In this document: positions 7,625 through 14,170 of the stretch, piece after piece
Layout: each line of letters begins with the position of its first letter
Numbering within the stretch: the first letter of the stretch is position 1
Assembly (NCBI GenBank): GCA_007117945.1
Contig: SKTN01000388.1
Location: 1-20,627 of the forward strand
Origin: Nitriliruptoraceae bacterium
GTDB taxonomy: Bacteria; Actinomycetota; Nitriliruptoria; Nitriliruptorales; Nitriliruptoraceae
Direction: 5' to 3'
DNA: 20,627 nt
Position numbers and translations under genes: made by a program
The notes under the pieces: model-generated
Seen by the model: the letters and a program-made list of their open reading frames with translations, nothing else
Told to the model about the DNA's origin: nothing
Databases searched by the model: none

Positions 7625-8361
7625 CGCCGCTCCTCAGGGTTCGATGTCGCGGTGGGGTCGTCGGGTTCGAGCCCGACCCATCGGGTGGTGCCGTCGGTGG
7701 TGACCTCGCGCTTGAACACCGGGACCCGGTCCTTGACCGCCTCCAGGGTCGCGCGGCAGGCGTCGAACGCCGCGGCCCGGTGGGCGCTGGTGGCGGCGAT
7801 GAGCACGGTGTGCGCACCGACCTCGAGGTCTCCGAGGGCGTGGAGCGCCGCGATCCCCGTCACCTCGGGGTAGGTGCTCAGCATCTGGTCGGCGATCGTT
7901 GCGAGCTCGCGCTCGGCCATGGGCTCGTAGGCCGTGTACTGGAGCTGGACCACGCCGGCGACCCCCGGTGCGTGGTCACGCACGGTGCCGAGGAACAGCG
8001 TCGTCGCACCCGCGCTGGGAGCCGCGAGGCGTTCGAGGGTGCCCTCGACGTCGATGGGGGGGTGCACCAGCCCCGTGAGCCGGACCCGGGCAGGCGCAGC
8101 GTCGTCGGCACCGTCGGCGCCACCGGCCACCGGTGGCAGCAGCGCCACCTCGGCGTCGGTGGGGACCTGCTCGTGGTTGCGGGCCACCTCGAGATCGACG
8201 GCGACGCTCACGCGCTGCAGCAGTGGCGCGAGATGGGGGTAGGCCGAGGCCACGGCGGTGCGCAGCTCGGACACGGTCATCGACCCGTCCTCGGGCACCG
8301 CGACCTCGATGTGGTCGCCGCCGACCTGCTCGGTCAACCCACCGAACACCCGGATCCGCAT
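7621..8361 (-). CDS. moaX: Fused molybdopterin synthase MoaD-MoaE (MoaX type)
   Basis: Molybdopterin synthase inserts two sulfurs into cyclic pyranopterin monophosphate to make molybdopterin. The product is 246 residues from ATG 8361; an upstream GTG at 8385 would add eight residues but has no well-placed ribosome binding site. Residues 1-81 are a MoaD (ubiquitin-like) domain ending in VALLPPVAGG with Gly80-Gly81. After an Asp/Ala linker (82-90) comes a MoaE domain (about 92-235) with GTVRDH (Arg128) and the active-site lysines Lys210 and Lys217, spaced as in E. coli MoaE, then TTRWV. In MoaD the terminal Gly must be free to carry sulfur. Mycobacterial MoaX is cleaved after the equivalent glycines, so processing is expected here too. 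It is coupled to the rhodanese and divergent from moaA. Confidence 0.93.
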   Translation of the reverse strand: MRIRVFGGLTEQVGGDHIEVAVPEDGSMTVSELRTAVASAYPHLAPLLQRVSVAVDLEVARNHEQVPTDAEVALLPPVAGGADGADDAAPARVRLTGLVHPPIDVEGTLERLAAPSAGATTLFLGTVRDHAPGVAGVVQLQYTAYEPMAERELATIADQMLSTYPEVTGIAALHALGDLEVGAHTVLIAATSAHRAAAFDACRATLEAVKDRVPVFKREVTTDGTTRWVGLEPDDPTATSNPEERR

Positions 8362-8415
8362 CGCACCATCCCTGACCGTCGTCACCTCGCGGCAGCCGCA
8401 CCCCGACCGGTGGTC

Positions 8416-8451
8416 CTGCCCGGGGCCGGCTCGCGCCGGTGGGCCGGGCAG
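8416..8451. promoter_or_regulatory. GC-rich hairpin in the moaX-moaA intergenic region
   Basis: CTGCCCGG (8416-8423) pairs with CCGGGCAG (8444-8451). Inside it GCCGGC (8425-8430) pairs with GCCGGT (8435-8440, last pair G-T) around a TCGC loop. It would lie in the moaX leader if transcription starts near the moaA start. It does not resemble the Moco riboswitch as I know it. Confidence 0.35.
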
Positions 8452-8497
8452 CGTCGATCGACGATCCTATCCGAGCGCTGTGGGGCACCTGCGACGG

Positions 8498-8503
8498 TAC
8501 GGT
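8498..8503 (+). promoter_or_regulatory. Candidate -10 box for a leaderless moaA transcript
   Basis: TACGGT fits the TANNNT -10 pattern and ends six bases before the moaA ATG. No Shine-Dalgarno-like run is present between them, so the transcript may begin at or very near the start codon. Confidence 0.4.
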
Positions 8504-8509
8504 CGCAGC

Positions 8510-9532
8510 ATGAGCGCCCCGCAGCAACCCCGCGTCCAGGACCTCCTGGGCCGACCCGTGACCGACCTCCGGGTGTCGGTGACCGACCGGTGCAACCTGC
8601 GGTGCGGGTACTGCATGCCTCGGGAGCTGTTCGGCCCCGATCACGCCTTCCTCCCCCGTGAGGAGCTGCTGACCTTCGAGGAGCTCGAACGCCTGGTGCG
8701 GGTCTTCGCGGGCCTCGGCGTCCACAAGATCCGCCTGACCGGCGGTGAGCCCCTGCTGCGACGTGACCTGCCCGCCCTGGTGGCCGCACTGGCGGCCGTC
8801 CCCGGCATCGACGACCTCGCGCTGACCACCAACGGCACGCTGCTGCCGACCCACGCCGCGGCGCTGGCGGCTGCGGGGCTCCGACGGGTCACCGTCAGCC
8901 TCGATGCGCTGGACGACGCGACCTTCCGGGCCGTCGGGGACACACCGCTGCCCGTCACCTCGGTGCTGGATGGTGTGGCGGCGGCCCAGGAGGCGGGGCT
9001 CGGCGTCAAGGTGAACACCGTCGTGCAGCGCGGGGTCAACGACGAGCAGATCGAACCCCTGGCGGGCTGGGCCCGGTCCGCGGGGGTCACCATCCGGTTC
9101 ATCGAGTTCATGGACGTGGGCACGACCAACGGCTGGGACCGCTCGCGCGTCCTGCCCGCGGGCGAGGTGCTCAACCGGTTGGCGGCCGTCTACCCCCTCG
9201 AGCCCGTGGAGCCCGTCGCCACCGGCGAGGTCGCCGAGCGCTTCCGCTACCTCGACGGGGGCGGTGAGGTCGGGGTGATCGCCAGCGTGACACGACCCTT
9301 CTGCCGCACGTGCGTGCGTGCCCGGCTGTCGGCGATCGGCGAGCTGTTCACGTGCCTGTTCGCCGCCAGCGGTCACGATCTGCGGGCCGTGCTGCGTGAC
9401 GGCGCGGATGACACGGCGCTGCGGGCCAGCATCGCCGAGCTGTGGTCGGGTCGCGACGACCGTGCGTCGGAACTGCGGACCGCGGAGGGACTGAGCGGAC
9501 CGCGGGTGGAGATGTCCTACATCGGTGGCTGA
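8510..9532 (+). CDS. moaA: GTP 3',8-cyclase
   Basis: MoaA is a radical SAM enzyme that, with MoaC, converts GTP to cyclic pyranopterin monophosphate, the first stage of molybdenum cofactor synthesis. The product is 340 residues from ATG 8510. The radical SAM cluster is C28-x3-C32-x2-C35 in DRCNLRCGYCMP. The SAM-binding motif LTGGEPLL follows. The second, substrate-binding cluster is C-x2-C-x13-C in PFCRTCVRARLSAIGELFTC. The protein ends in Gly-Gly (MSYIGG), as family members do. All key residues are present. No moaC is seen in the window. It faces moaX across about 150 bases and converges on the mog gene. Confidence 0.97.
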   Translation: MSAPQQPRVQDLLGRPVTDLRVSVTDRCNLRCGYCMPRELFGPDHAFLPREELLTFEELERLVRVFAGLGVHKIRLTGGEPLLRRDLPALVAALAAVPGIDDLALTTNGTLLPTHAAALAAAGLRRVTVSLDALDDATFRAVGDTPLPVTSVLDGVAAAQEAGLGVKVNTVVQRGVNDEQIEPLAGWARSAGVTIRFIEFMDVGTTNGWDRSRVLPAGEVLNRLAAVYPLEPVEPVATGEVAERFRYLDGGGEVGVIASVTRPFCRTCVRARLSAIGELFTCLFAASGHDLRAVLRDGADDTALRASIAELWSGRDDRASELRTAEGLSGPRVEMSYIGG

Positions 9533-9558
9533 CGGCACGTCGGCGCTCCGGTGCCGTC
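9531..9558 (+). terminator. Hairpin overlapping the moaA stop
   Basis: GACGGCAC (9531-9538), which includes the last two bases of the TGA stop, pairs perfectly with GTGCCGTC (9551-9558) around a 12-base loop. No T-run follows. The placement over the stop codon mirrors the hairpin at the end of purA. Confidence 0.45.
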
Positions 9559-9663
9559 GGCGCGTGCGCCAAGCAAAGTGCGGCATCGGCGGAGGCGTGT
9601 CCGCTCAGCGCACGTGACCCATCCGGAACGGCATCCACAGCACCGTTCCCCGGGCGATGAACG

Positions 9664-9780
9664 TACGGTGTTGCCATCCCTCGTGTACGGGAGCAGGGAG
9701 CGGCACCGGTCGGGAGCCCGGTGCCGGGAAGAGGATCCACGTCCGTCCGGTGGTCGGGAGCCCACCGGACGGACGGCGGG
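9664..9780 (+). ncRNA. Candidate structured RNA: two hairpins with identical GGGA loops
   Basis: Within the 344-base non-coding gap between convergent moaA and mog, a 9-bp hairpin (9701-9709 with 9718-9726) and a 14-bp hairpin (9740-9753 with 9762-9775) both carry the same eight-base loop TCGGGAGC. GGGAGC occurs four times between 9689 and 9761, twice in the loops and twice in the unpaired 5' flank, and further GGGA and AGGA lie between the stems. A TACGGT box at 9664-9669 could start a rightward transcript near 9676. The region has no open frame resembling a protein. It could instead be a pair of terminators for the converging genes, and the strand is not certain. I do not recognise it as a known RNA family. 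Confidence 0.4.
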
Positions 9781-9876
9781 TCCCTCCGCGTCACCCACAG
9801 GGTGGACGACGGGATCACGGGCCGGCGGCGGACCACGTCGGCCCTTTCCCGTGTCATGGCCCCTGGCAGGTCCCGG

Positions 9877-10401
9877 TCACTGCTCCGGTGACTGCCCCGG
9901 CCCGGCGCTGTGGTGGGCGGTATCGCCCGCCAGCAGATCGAGCGCGTGGGGCAGCAGGTCGAGGACCGACTCGAGGCTCTCACGGGCACCTTTGGGGCTG
10001 CCCGGCAGGTTGAGGACGATCGTGCGGCCGCGGATGCCGCACACGCCCCGGGACAGGTCCGCCATCGGGGTGTGGGCCCGCCCGGCCGCCCGCATCGCCT
10101 CTGCGAGGCCCGGAGCCTCGCGGTCGATGATGTCCCTGGTGGCCTCGGGGGTGATGTCGCGCGCCGCGAACCCGGTGCCCCCGGTGACGGCGACGACGTC
10201 GAGGCCGGCGTCGGCGTGCCGGCGCAGGCAGTCGGCGATGTCCCCCCGCTCGTCCGCCACCACCTCGGTGGTCACGACCGTGAAGCCCGCGGCGGTCAGG
10301 GACTCGGCCACCGCGGGTCCGGAGCGGTCCTGCCGCTCGCCGCGGCTGACGCCGTCGCTGGCGGTGACGACCGCGGCTCGCCGGTGGGGGGTGCTGGGCA
10401 C
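9877..10401 (-). CDS. mog: Molybdopterin adenylyltransferase / MogA-MoaB family protein
   Basis: Family members bind molybdopterin and, in the Mog branch, adenylate it with ATP before molybdenum insertion. The product is 174 residues from GTG 10401, which has GAGGAG five bases upstream. ATG 10470 in the same frame would add 23 Arg/Pro-rich residues and is less likely. Visible motifs are AAVVTASDGVSRG near the N-terminus, the glycine-rich VTGGTGFAARDITPEAT, and LNLPGSPKG, which together form the molybdopterin-binding site. MogA and MoaB have near-identical folds and cannot be told apart surely here. It is convergent with moaA and divergent from purC. Confidence 0.9.
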   Translation of the reverse strand: MPSTPHRRAAVVTASDGVSRGERQDRSGPAVAESLTAAGFTVVTTEVVADERGDIADCLRRHADAGLDVVAVTGGTGFAARDITPEATRDIIDREAPGLAEAMRAAGRAHTPMADLSRGVCGIRGRTIVLNLPGSPKGARESLESVLDLLPHALDLLAGDTAHHSAGPGQSPEQ

Positions 10402-10487
10402 GGTGGCTCCTCGCTCGGGGTGGGATCGTGACGGCGCCGGCTCGGGGTCGCTGCGGCGGCGGACCCGCATGGTGCCCCCACCCGCCG

Positions 10488-10530
10488 GAGGCTACGCGCC
10501 GTCGGATGCCCTGCGCCGGCCACTAGCCTC
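10488..10530. promoter_or_regulatory. Mirrored divergent promoters for mog and purC
   Basis: CACTAGCCTCGC at 10521-10532 is identical to the segment at the purD promoter, and an inverted GAGGCTA lies at 10488-10494. Read outward these give TAGCCT -10-like boxes for purC (leader about 23 bases) and mog. Spacing between the arms is 29 bases here and 27 at purD. Confidence 0.45.
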
Positions 10531-10558
10531 GCACGCATCGTCGGATCGGAGCGCCGGG

Positions 10559-11467
10559 GTGGAGATCGAGGGACTCGAGCGGCTCGCCCAGGGCAAGGTG
10601 CGCGACCTCTACGCCGTGGACGGCGAGCAGTTGCTGCTGGTCGCCAGCGACCGGGTATCGACCTACGACGTGGTGCACCCCACCCCCGTCCCGGACAAGG
10701 GGCGTGTGCTCACCGGGCTCTCGGCGTTCTGGTTCACCCGGCTGGGCCACCTCGGTGCCCACCACCTCGTCGGCACCGCACTGGACGACCTGCCCGCGGC
10801 GCTGCGGGCCCGGCTCGGTGCCCGGGAGCAGGAGCATCTGCAGGGCCGGATGATGCTGTGCCGGCGTGTGGAGATCCTGCCCTTCGAGTGCGTGGTGCGC
10901 GGCTACCTCGTCGGCTCGGGCTGGCAGGAGTACCGCCGCGCCGGTGCCGTGTGCGGGGTGGAGCTGGCCGAGGGTCTGGTCGAGGCCTCCCGCCTGCCCT
11001 CCCCGATCTTCACGCCGGCCACCAAGGCTGCCCGGGGCCAGCACGACGAGAACGTGGCCTTCGAGGTGATGGTGGACGCGGTGGGTGCTGCGCTCGCCGG
11101 GCAGCTGCGTGACCGGTCCCTGGCGCTCTACGCCGCGGGTGCGGAGCACGCGGCCGAGCGCGGCATCATCCTGGCCGACACCAAGTTCGAGTTCGGCCTG
11201 CTCGATGGCGAGGTGGTCCTCGCCGATGAGGTGCTCACCCCGGACTCGTCGCGGTACTGGCCCGCCGAGGCCTGGCAGCCCGGCGTGGCACCGCCGAGCT
11301 TCGACAAGCAGTACGTGCGGGACTTCGCCACCTCCACGGGCTGGGACCGGACCCCGCCGGCGCCGGAGCTGCCCGAAGAGGTGGTCGCCGCCACCCGGGA
11401 GCGCTACGTCACCGCCTACGAGCGTCTCACCGGCGAGCCCTTCGAGGCCTGGCTCGAACACCGCTGA
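10559..11467 (+). CDS. purC: Phosphoribosylaminoimidazole-succinocarboxamide synthase (SAICAR synthetase)
   Basis: PurC joins CAIR with aspartate using ATP in de novo purine synthesis. The product is 302 residues from GTG 10559, with CGGAG eight bases upstream. The start gives the normal N-terminus: GKVRDLY (about residues 10-16) and ASDRVSTYDVV. Further family signatures are RGYLVGSGWQEY, FTPATKAARGQHDENV, ILADTKFEFG and LADEVLTPDSSRYWP. The length is close to that of the longer (about 300-residue) actinobacterial and yeast-type enzymes, against about 240 in E. coli. The frame is open for 1 kb upstream, but that part is not PurC-like and overlaps mog. The gene stands alone, with purD's promoter element repeated at its own promoter. 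Confidence 0.97.
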   Translation: MEIEGLERLAQGKVRDLYAVDGEQLLLVASDRVSTYDVVHPTPVPDKGRVLTGLSAFWFTRLGHLGAHHLVGTALDDLPAALRARLGAREQEHLQGRMMLCRRVEILPFECVVRGYLVGSGWQEYRRAGAVCGVELAEGLVEASRLPSPIFTPATKAARGQHDENVAFEVMVDAVGAALAGQLRDRSLALYAAGAEHAAERGIILADTKFEFGLLDGEVVLADEVLTPDSSRYWPAEAWQPGVAPPSFDKQYVRDFATSTGWDRTPPAPELPEEVVAATRERYVTAYERLTGEPFEAWLEHR

Positions 11468-11499
11468 GTCGCGGGTCGCGCCCCGAGGAGGGGGACGAA

Positions 11500-11518
11500 G
11501 GTCGGTGCCGGTCCGACC
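11500..11518 (+). terminator. Possible small terminator after purC
   Basis: GGTCGG (11500-11505) pairs with CCGACC (11513-11518) around a seven-base loop, 32 bases after purC. It is short, so confidence is low. Confidence 0.25.
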
Positions 11519-11520
11519 CA

Positions 11521-11557
11521 CGCGTCGACGCGCGCCGAACACTGGTTGCACGCGCAA
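11521..11557. promoter_or_regulatory. Two palindromes upstream of wrbA
   Basis: CGCGTCGACGCG at 11521-11532 is a perfect 12-base palindrome, and TTGCACGCGCAA at 11546-11557 is a near-perfect one, 39 bases before the wrbA ATG. They could be operators for a redox-responsive regulator. A related 12-mer lies upstream of the DUF4397 gene at 16348-16359. Confidence 0.3.
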
Positions 11558-11596
11558 TCAATCGTCACCACGCTCACGACCCGAGGAGGTCCACAG

Positions 11597-12199
11597 ATGG
11601 CGAAGATCGGCATCGTCTACTACTCCATGTACGGCGCGACCTACGAGCTCGCCCGCACCATCGCCGAGGGGATCGAGAAGGCCGGTGGCGAAGCCCACCT
11701 GCGCCGCGTCCCCGACCCGCTGCTGCCCGACGAGGTCAAGGCCGCTGACGGTGTGCGGGAGGCCATCGCCGCCCAGGCGGAGGTCCCCACCGCCGACGTC
11801 GACGAGCTCGTGGAGTTCGACGGCATCGTGCTCGGGTCCCCGACCCGTTACGGCAGCGCCACCTCGCAGCTGCAGGCCTTCCTCGACACCACCGGCGCGC
11901 ACTGGCAGAACGGTGCCCTGGTCGGCAAGGCGGCCGGGTTCTTCACCGGTGCCGGCACGATCCACGGTGGGCACGAGACGACCATCATGTCGATGGCGAC
12001 CTTCGCCTTCCATCAGGGCATGAACATCGTGCCCGTGGGCTACGGCATCGCCCCGGAGGTCATGGCCTCGCGCACCGGCGGTGGCCCCTACGGGCCGACC
12101 CAGCTCGGTGACGGTGAGGGGCTCAGCGAGGACGAGCGTGTGATCGCCCTGTCCTACGGCGAGCACTTCGCCCGGACCGCCGCCAAGCTGGCTGCCTGA
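11597..12199 (+). CDS. wrbA: WrbA-type NAD(P)H:quinone oxidoreductase (type IV)
   Basis: WrbA proteins are FMN-dependent flavodoxin-like enzymes that reduce quinones by two electrons, protecting against redox cycling; they act in the cytoplasm as tetramers. The product is 200 residues from ATG 11597, the family length, with AGGAGG seven bases upstream. The FMN phosphate loop is in KIGIVYYSMYGATYELA (residues 3-19). The other flavin-contact motifs are GSPTRYGSATSQLQAFLD and FTGAGTIHGGHETT. The late segment GGGPYGPTQLGDGEG is also typical of the family. It appears monocistronic, with its own palindrome-bearing promoter region and a strong hairpin downstream. Confidence 0.95.
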   Translation: MAKIGIVYYSMYGATYELARTIAEGIEKAGGEAHLRRVPDPLLPDEVKAADGVREAIAAQAEVPTADVDELVEFDGIVLGSPTRYGSATSQLQAFLDTTGAHWQNGALVGKAAGFFTGAGTIHGGHETTIMSMATFAFHQGMNIVPVGYGIAPEVMASRTGGGPYGPTQLGDGEGLSEDERVIALSYGEHFARTAAKLAA

Positions 12200-12230
12200 G
12201 CCGATCGTGGAGCTCGCGCCGGGGCGAGGT

Positions 12231-12307
12231 CCTGGCCCGAGACCCTGGCCCGACGGCCTGGCTGCAGGTCCCTGACCGCGTCCTGTGGCGCGGCCAGGGC
12301 CAGGGTC
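12231..12307 (+). repeat. CCTGGCC / GGCCAGG inverted-repeat cluster after wrbA
   Basis: CCTGGCCCGA is directly repeated at 12231-12240 and 12244-12253, and GGCCAGG occurs at 12292-12298 and, as part of GGCCAGGGTC, at 12298-12307. GACCCTGGCC (12241-12250) pairs perfectly with GGCCAGGGTC over 10 bp. The alternative pairings suggest a stable but variable RNA hairpin; nothing coding is seen. Confidence 0.4.
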
Positions 12308-12363
12308 GCCCGTCCCCGACGTCAGGGCCCCATGACCTCCCGATCAGGGTCGTCTGACTCCCC

Positions 12364-12395
12364 AGCGGCCTCCGAGGAGCACCTCGGAGGCCGCT
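12364..12395 (+). terminator. Strong hairpin terminator between wrbA and the binding-protein gene
   Basis: AGCGGCCTCCGAGG (12364-12377) pairs perfectly over 14 bp with 12382-12395 around an AGCA loop, followed by GTCGTGCG with no T-run. It lies 165 bases after wrbA and insulates the next gene. Confidence 0.65.
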
Positions 12396-12466
12396 GTCGT
12401 GCGCTCGTCGCGCACATCTCGTCGACAAGCGTGCGCTCACAGGGCTTCCGACTGTGCTCTCCTCCT

Positions 12467-12516
12467 ATCCACGTAGTAGCGTTCCCTCCGCGCTGTGCGA
12501 CCGCACAGACGTGGAT
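12467..12516 (+). promoter_or_regulatory. Nested inverted repeats in the binding-protein promoter/leader
   Basis: ATCCACGT (12467-12474) is the inverse of ACGTGGAT (12509-12516), and directly inside the right arm CTGTGCG (12493-12499) is the inverse of CGCACAG (12502-12508). TAGCGT at 12477-12482 is a possible -10, so the outer repeat would flank the promoter and the inner one would open the transcript. This looks like an operator or a leader hairpin. The remaining leader to 12570 contains a GGTGC/GCACC inverted repeat and the GGGAGGGAG ribosome binding site. Confidence 0.4.
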
Positions 12517-12570
12517 GTCCCACCGCGGTGCACCTGGCACCGCTCGTGGATCCCGGATGGGAGGGAGAAC

Positions 12571-13929
12571 ATGAAGCGTTCCCTGTGGTTGCGACGGACC
12601 GCAGCGCTACTCGCGCTCGCCATGGTCGTCGCCGCCTGCGGCAACGGCGAGGAAGCTGTCGACGAGCCCGAGGACGACGAGACCGAGGAGGTCGAGGAAG
12701 AGGACGACGACGAGGAGGTCGACGAGACCGAGGAGGTCGAGGAAGAGGAGGGCGCCGCAGGTGAGGAAGGCGTCCTGAACCTCGGCTACATCCTGCCGGA
12801 GTCCGGCCCGCTCGCGTTCCTCGGACCCCCGCAGATCGAGTCGGTCCGCCTGGCCGTCGATGAGATCAACGCTGCTGGTGGTGTGCTCGGTAGTGAGGTC
12901 ACGCTGTCCTCCGGTGACGAGGCCGGCGACGCGACCATCGCCTCCGAGACCGCGAACCGCCTGGTGAACGAGGGCGTCAACGCGATCGTGGGTGCTGCTG
13001 CGACAGGTATGTCCCTGTCCTTCGTCGACGCGGTGACCAGCGCCGGCGTGCTCCAGTGCTCGGCGTCCAACACCGGCCTGACCTTCACCAACGCGGACTA
13101 CGACGGGCTCTACTTCCGTACCGCTCCGTCCGACATCCTCCAGGGCCCCGTGCTCGCGGAGACGATCGTCGGTGACGGCAACTCCAACCCCGCACTGCTC
13201 GCCCGTGCCGACGACTACGGCCAGGGCCTGCTGGGCGCGACCGTGGAGGCACTGGAGGCGCAGGGCGCGAGCATCGCGGCAGAGATCGTGTTCGACCCCG
13301 AGGCGGCCAACTTCGACGCCGAGGTCAACCAGGTCGCCGGTTCCGGTGCGGACTCTGTGGTGCTGATCACCTTCGACGAGGGTGCACAGATCCTGCAGTC
13401 GATGGTGGAGCAGGGCCTCGGCCCCGCGGACATCCCTGTCTACGGCGCCGACGGCATCCGTTCCAACGAGCTCGCTGAACTGGTCGACCCGGGTGACGCG
13501 TCGGTCCTGGACGGCATGCGCGGCACCGCGCCGGGCTCGCCGCCCTCCGACGAGGTCGAGGACACCGGTTACCTCCAGCGGTTCCAGGAGGAGACCGGTC
13601 TCGACGACACCCAGTTCGCTCCCGAGGCCTACGACTGCACCACGATCATCGCCCTGGCTGCGTGGTTGGCGGACTCCACCGAGGGTGTCGACATCGCGAC
13701 GGAGATGATCAACGTCACCGCTCCCGGTGGGACGGAGTGCACGTCCTACACCGAGTGCGCGGAGCTCTTCGCCGACGGTGAGGACTTCACCTACATGTCG
13801 GCTTCGGGCGTCGTGCTGGCGGAGACGGACACCGGCAACGGTGAGCCCAACGCCGGGTTCTACGAGGTCTGGGAGATCGATGACACCGGCACGGTGAACA
13901 CCGTCGACGTCGTCGAGTCCACCTTCTGA
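12571..13929 (+). CDS. ABC-transporter substrate-binding lipoprotein, branched-chain amino acid/amide type
   Basis: The product is 452 residues from ATG 12571, with GGGAGGGAG just upstream. Residues 1-22 are a lipoprotein signal peptide ending in VVAAC, with Cys23 as lipid anchor, so the protein sits on the outer face of the membrane. An extremely acidic linker follows (about 26-62, almost all Glu, Asp and Val), then a periplasmic-binding-protein type 1 fold (about 65-452) with LGYILPESGPLAFLGPPQ and DEINAAGGVLGSEVTL typical of LivJ/LivK-like (Peripla_BP_6) proteins. The ligand is not readable; branched-chain amino acids, amides or urea are all known for the family. No transporter gene adjoins it, but livHMGF lie 2.5 kb to the right on the other strand. 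Two hairpins terminate it. Confidence 0.92.
   Translation: MKRSLWLRRTAALLALAMVVAACGNGEEAVDEPEDDETEEVEEEDDDEEVDETEEVEEEEGAAGEEGVLNLGYILPESGPLAFLGPPQIESVRLAVDEINAAGGVLGSEVTLSSGDEAGDATIASETANRLVNEGVNAIVGAAATGMSLSFVDAVTSAGVLQCSASNTGLTFTNADYDGLYFRTAPSDILQGPVLAETIVGDGNSNPALLARADDYGQGLLGATVEALEAQGASIAAEIVFDPEAANFDAEVNQVAGSGADSVVLITFDEGAQILQSMVEQGLGPADIPVYGADGIRSNELAELVDPGDASVLDGMRGTAPGSPPSDEVEDTGYLQRFQEETGLDDTQFAPEAYDCTTIIALAAWLADSTEGVDIATEMINVTAPGGTECTSYTECAELFADGEDFTYMSASGVVLAETDTGNGEPNAGFYEVWEIDDTGTVNTVDVVESTF
12675..12749 (+). repeat. 30-bp direct repeat encoding the acidic linker
   Basis: Bases 12675-12704 recur exactly at 12720-12749, a period of 45 bases (15 codons). Each copy encodes DETEEVEEE with flanking Asp/Glu. 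The in-frame perfect repeat suggests recent duplication and that linker length can vary. Confidence 0.8.
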
Positions 13930-13934
13930 TCGAT

Positions 13935-13967
13935 CGCGGTGCGCCGGGCTGGTTCCGGCGCACCGCG
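13935..13967 (+). terminator. First of two terminator hairpins after the binding-protein gene
   Basis: A perfect 13-bp stem (13935-13947 with 13955-13967) with a seven-base loop, six bases after the stop codon. Confidence 0.65.
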
Positions 13968-13975
13968 TGCACGGC

Positions 13976-14014
13976 ACGTGGTCGGGCCCCGCCTTCGGCG
14001 GGGCCCGACCACGT
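13976..14014. terminator. Second, very strong terminator hairpin
   Basis: A perfect 18-bp stem (13976-13993 with 13997-14014) closes on a TTC loop; the tip reads CCTTCGG, close to the stable UUCG tetraloop. It could also block leftward read-through, though the leftward sortase gene ends 400 bases away. Confidence 0.75.
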
Positions 14015-14050
14015 TGCGGGGTGGTGTCCGTGCGGGGTTGGAATCTTGGC

Positions 14051-14170
14051 GCTGCTCCGGTTGTTCGTCCGCCCCCGGGGAGCCCGCTGTTCCGGGTGTC
14101 CTGCCGCCCCGCGCCGGCGGAGCCGCTGCCCGGTTGTCCTGCCGCTCCAGGGAGCCGCTACCGGGTGGCC
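14051..14170. repeat. Four decayed tandem repeats in a non-coding gap
   Basis: Imperfect copies of a roughly 23-base unit (GCTGTTCCGGGTGTCCTGCC and variants) start at 14051, 14086, 14125 and 14157, spaced 35, 39 and 32 bases; copies 2 and 3 share exactly TGTCCTGCCGC. The rest of the gap to 14413 has no protein-like frame that I can support, only GC-rich short repeats such as CCCGGTCGA twice (about 14350-14383). Confidence 0.45.

Noticed and set aside
8362..8509. A molybdenum cofactor riboswitch before moaA or moaX
   Set aside because: Only a simple hairpin is seen, without the multi-helix layout of the known Moco motif.
9664..9780. Identification of the twin hairpins as actinobacterial 6C RNA
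   Set aside because: 6C RNA loops carry runs of six or more C; here the loops read TCGGGAGC, or GCTCCCGA on the other strand.
12607..13977. A 456-codon open frame opposite the binding-protein gene
   Set aside because: It runs across the lipoprotein gene and its terminator, with no ribosome binding site or domain.
14051..14170. A CRISPR array
   Set aside because: Copies are degenerate, spacing is irregular and no cas genes are near.
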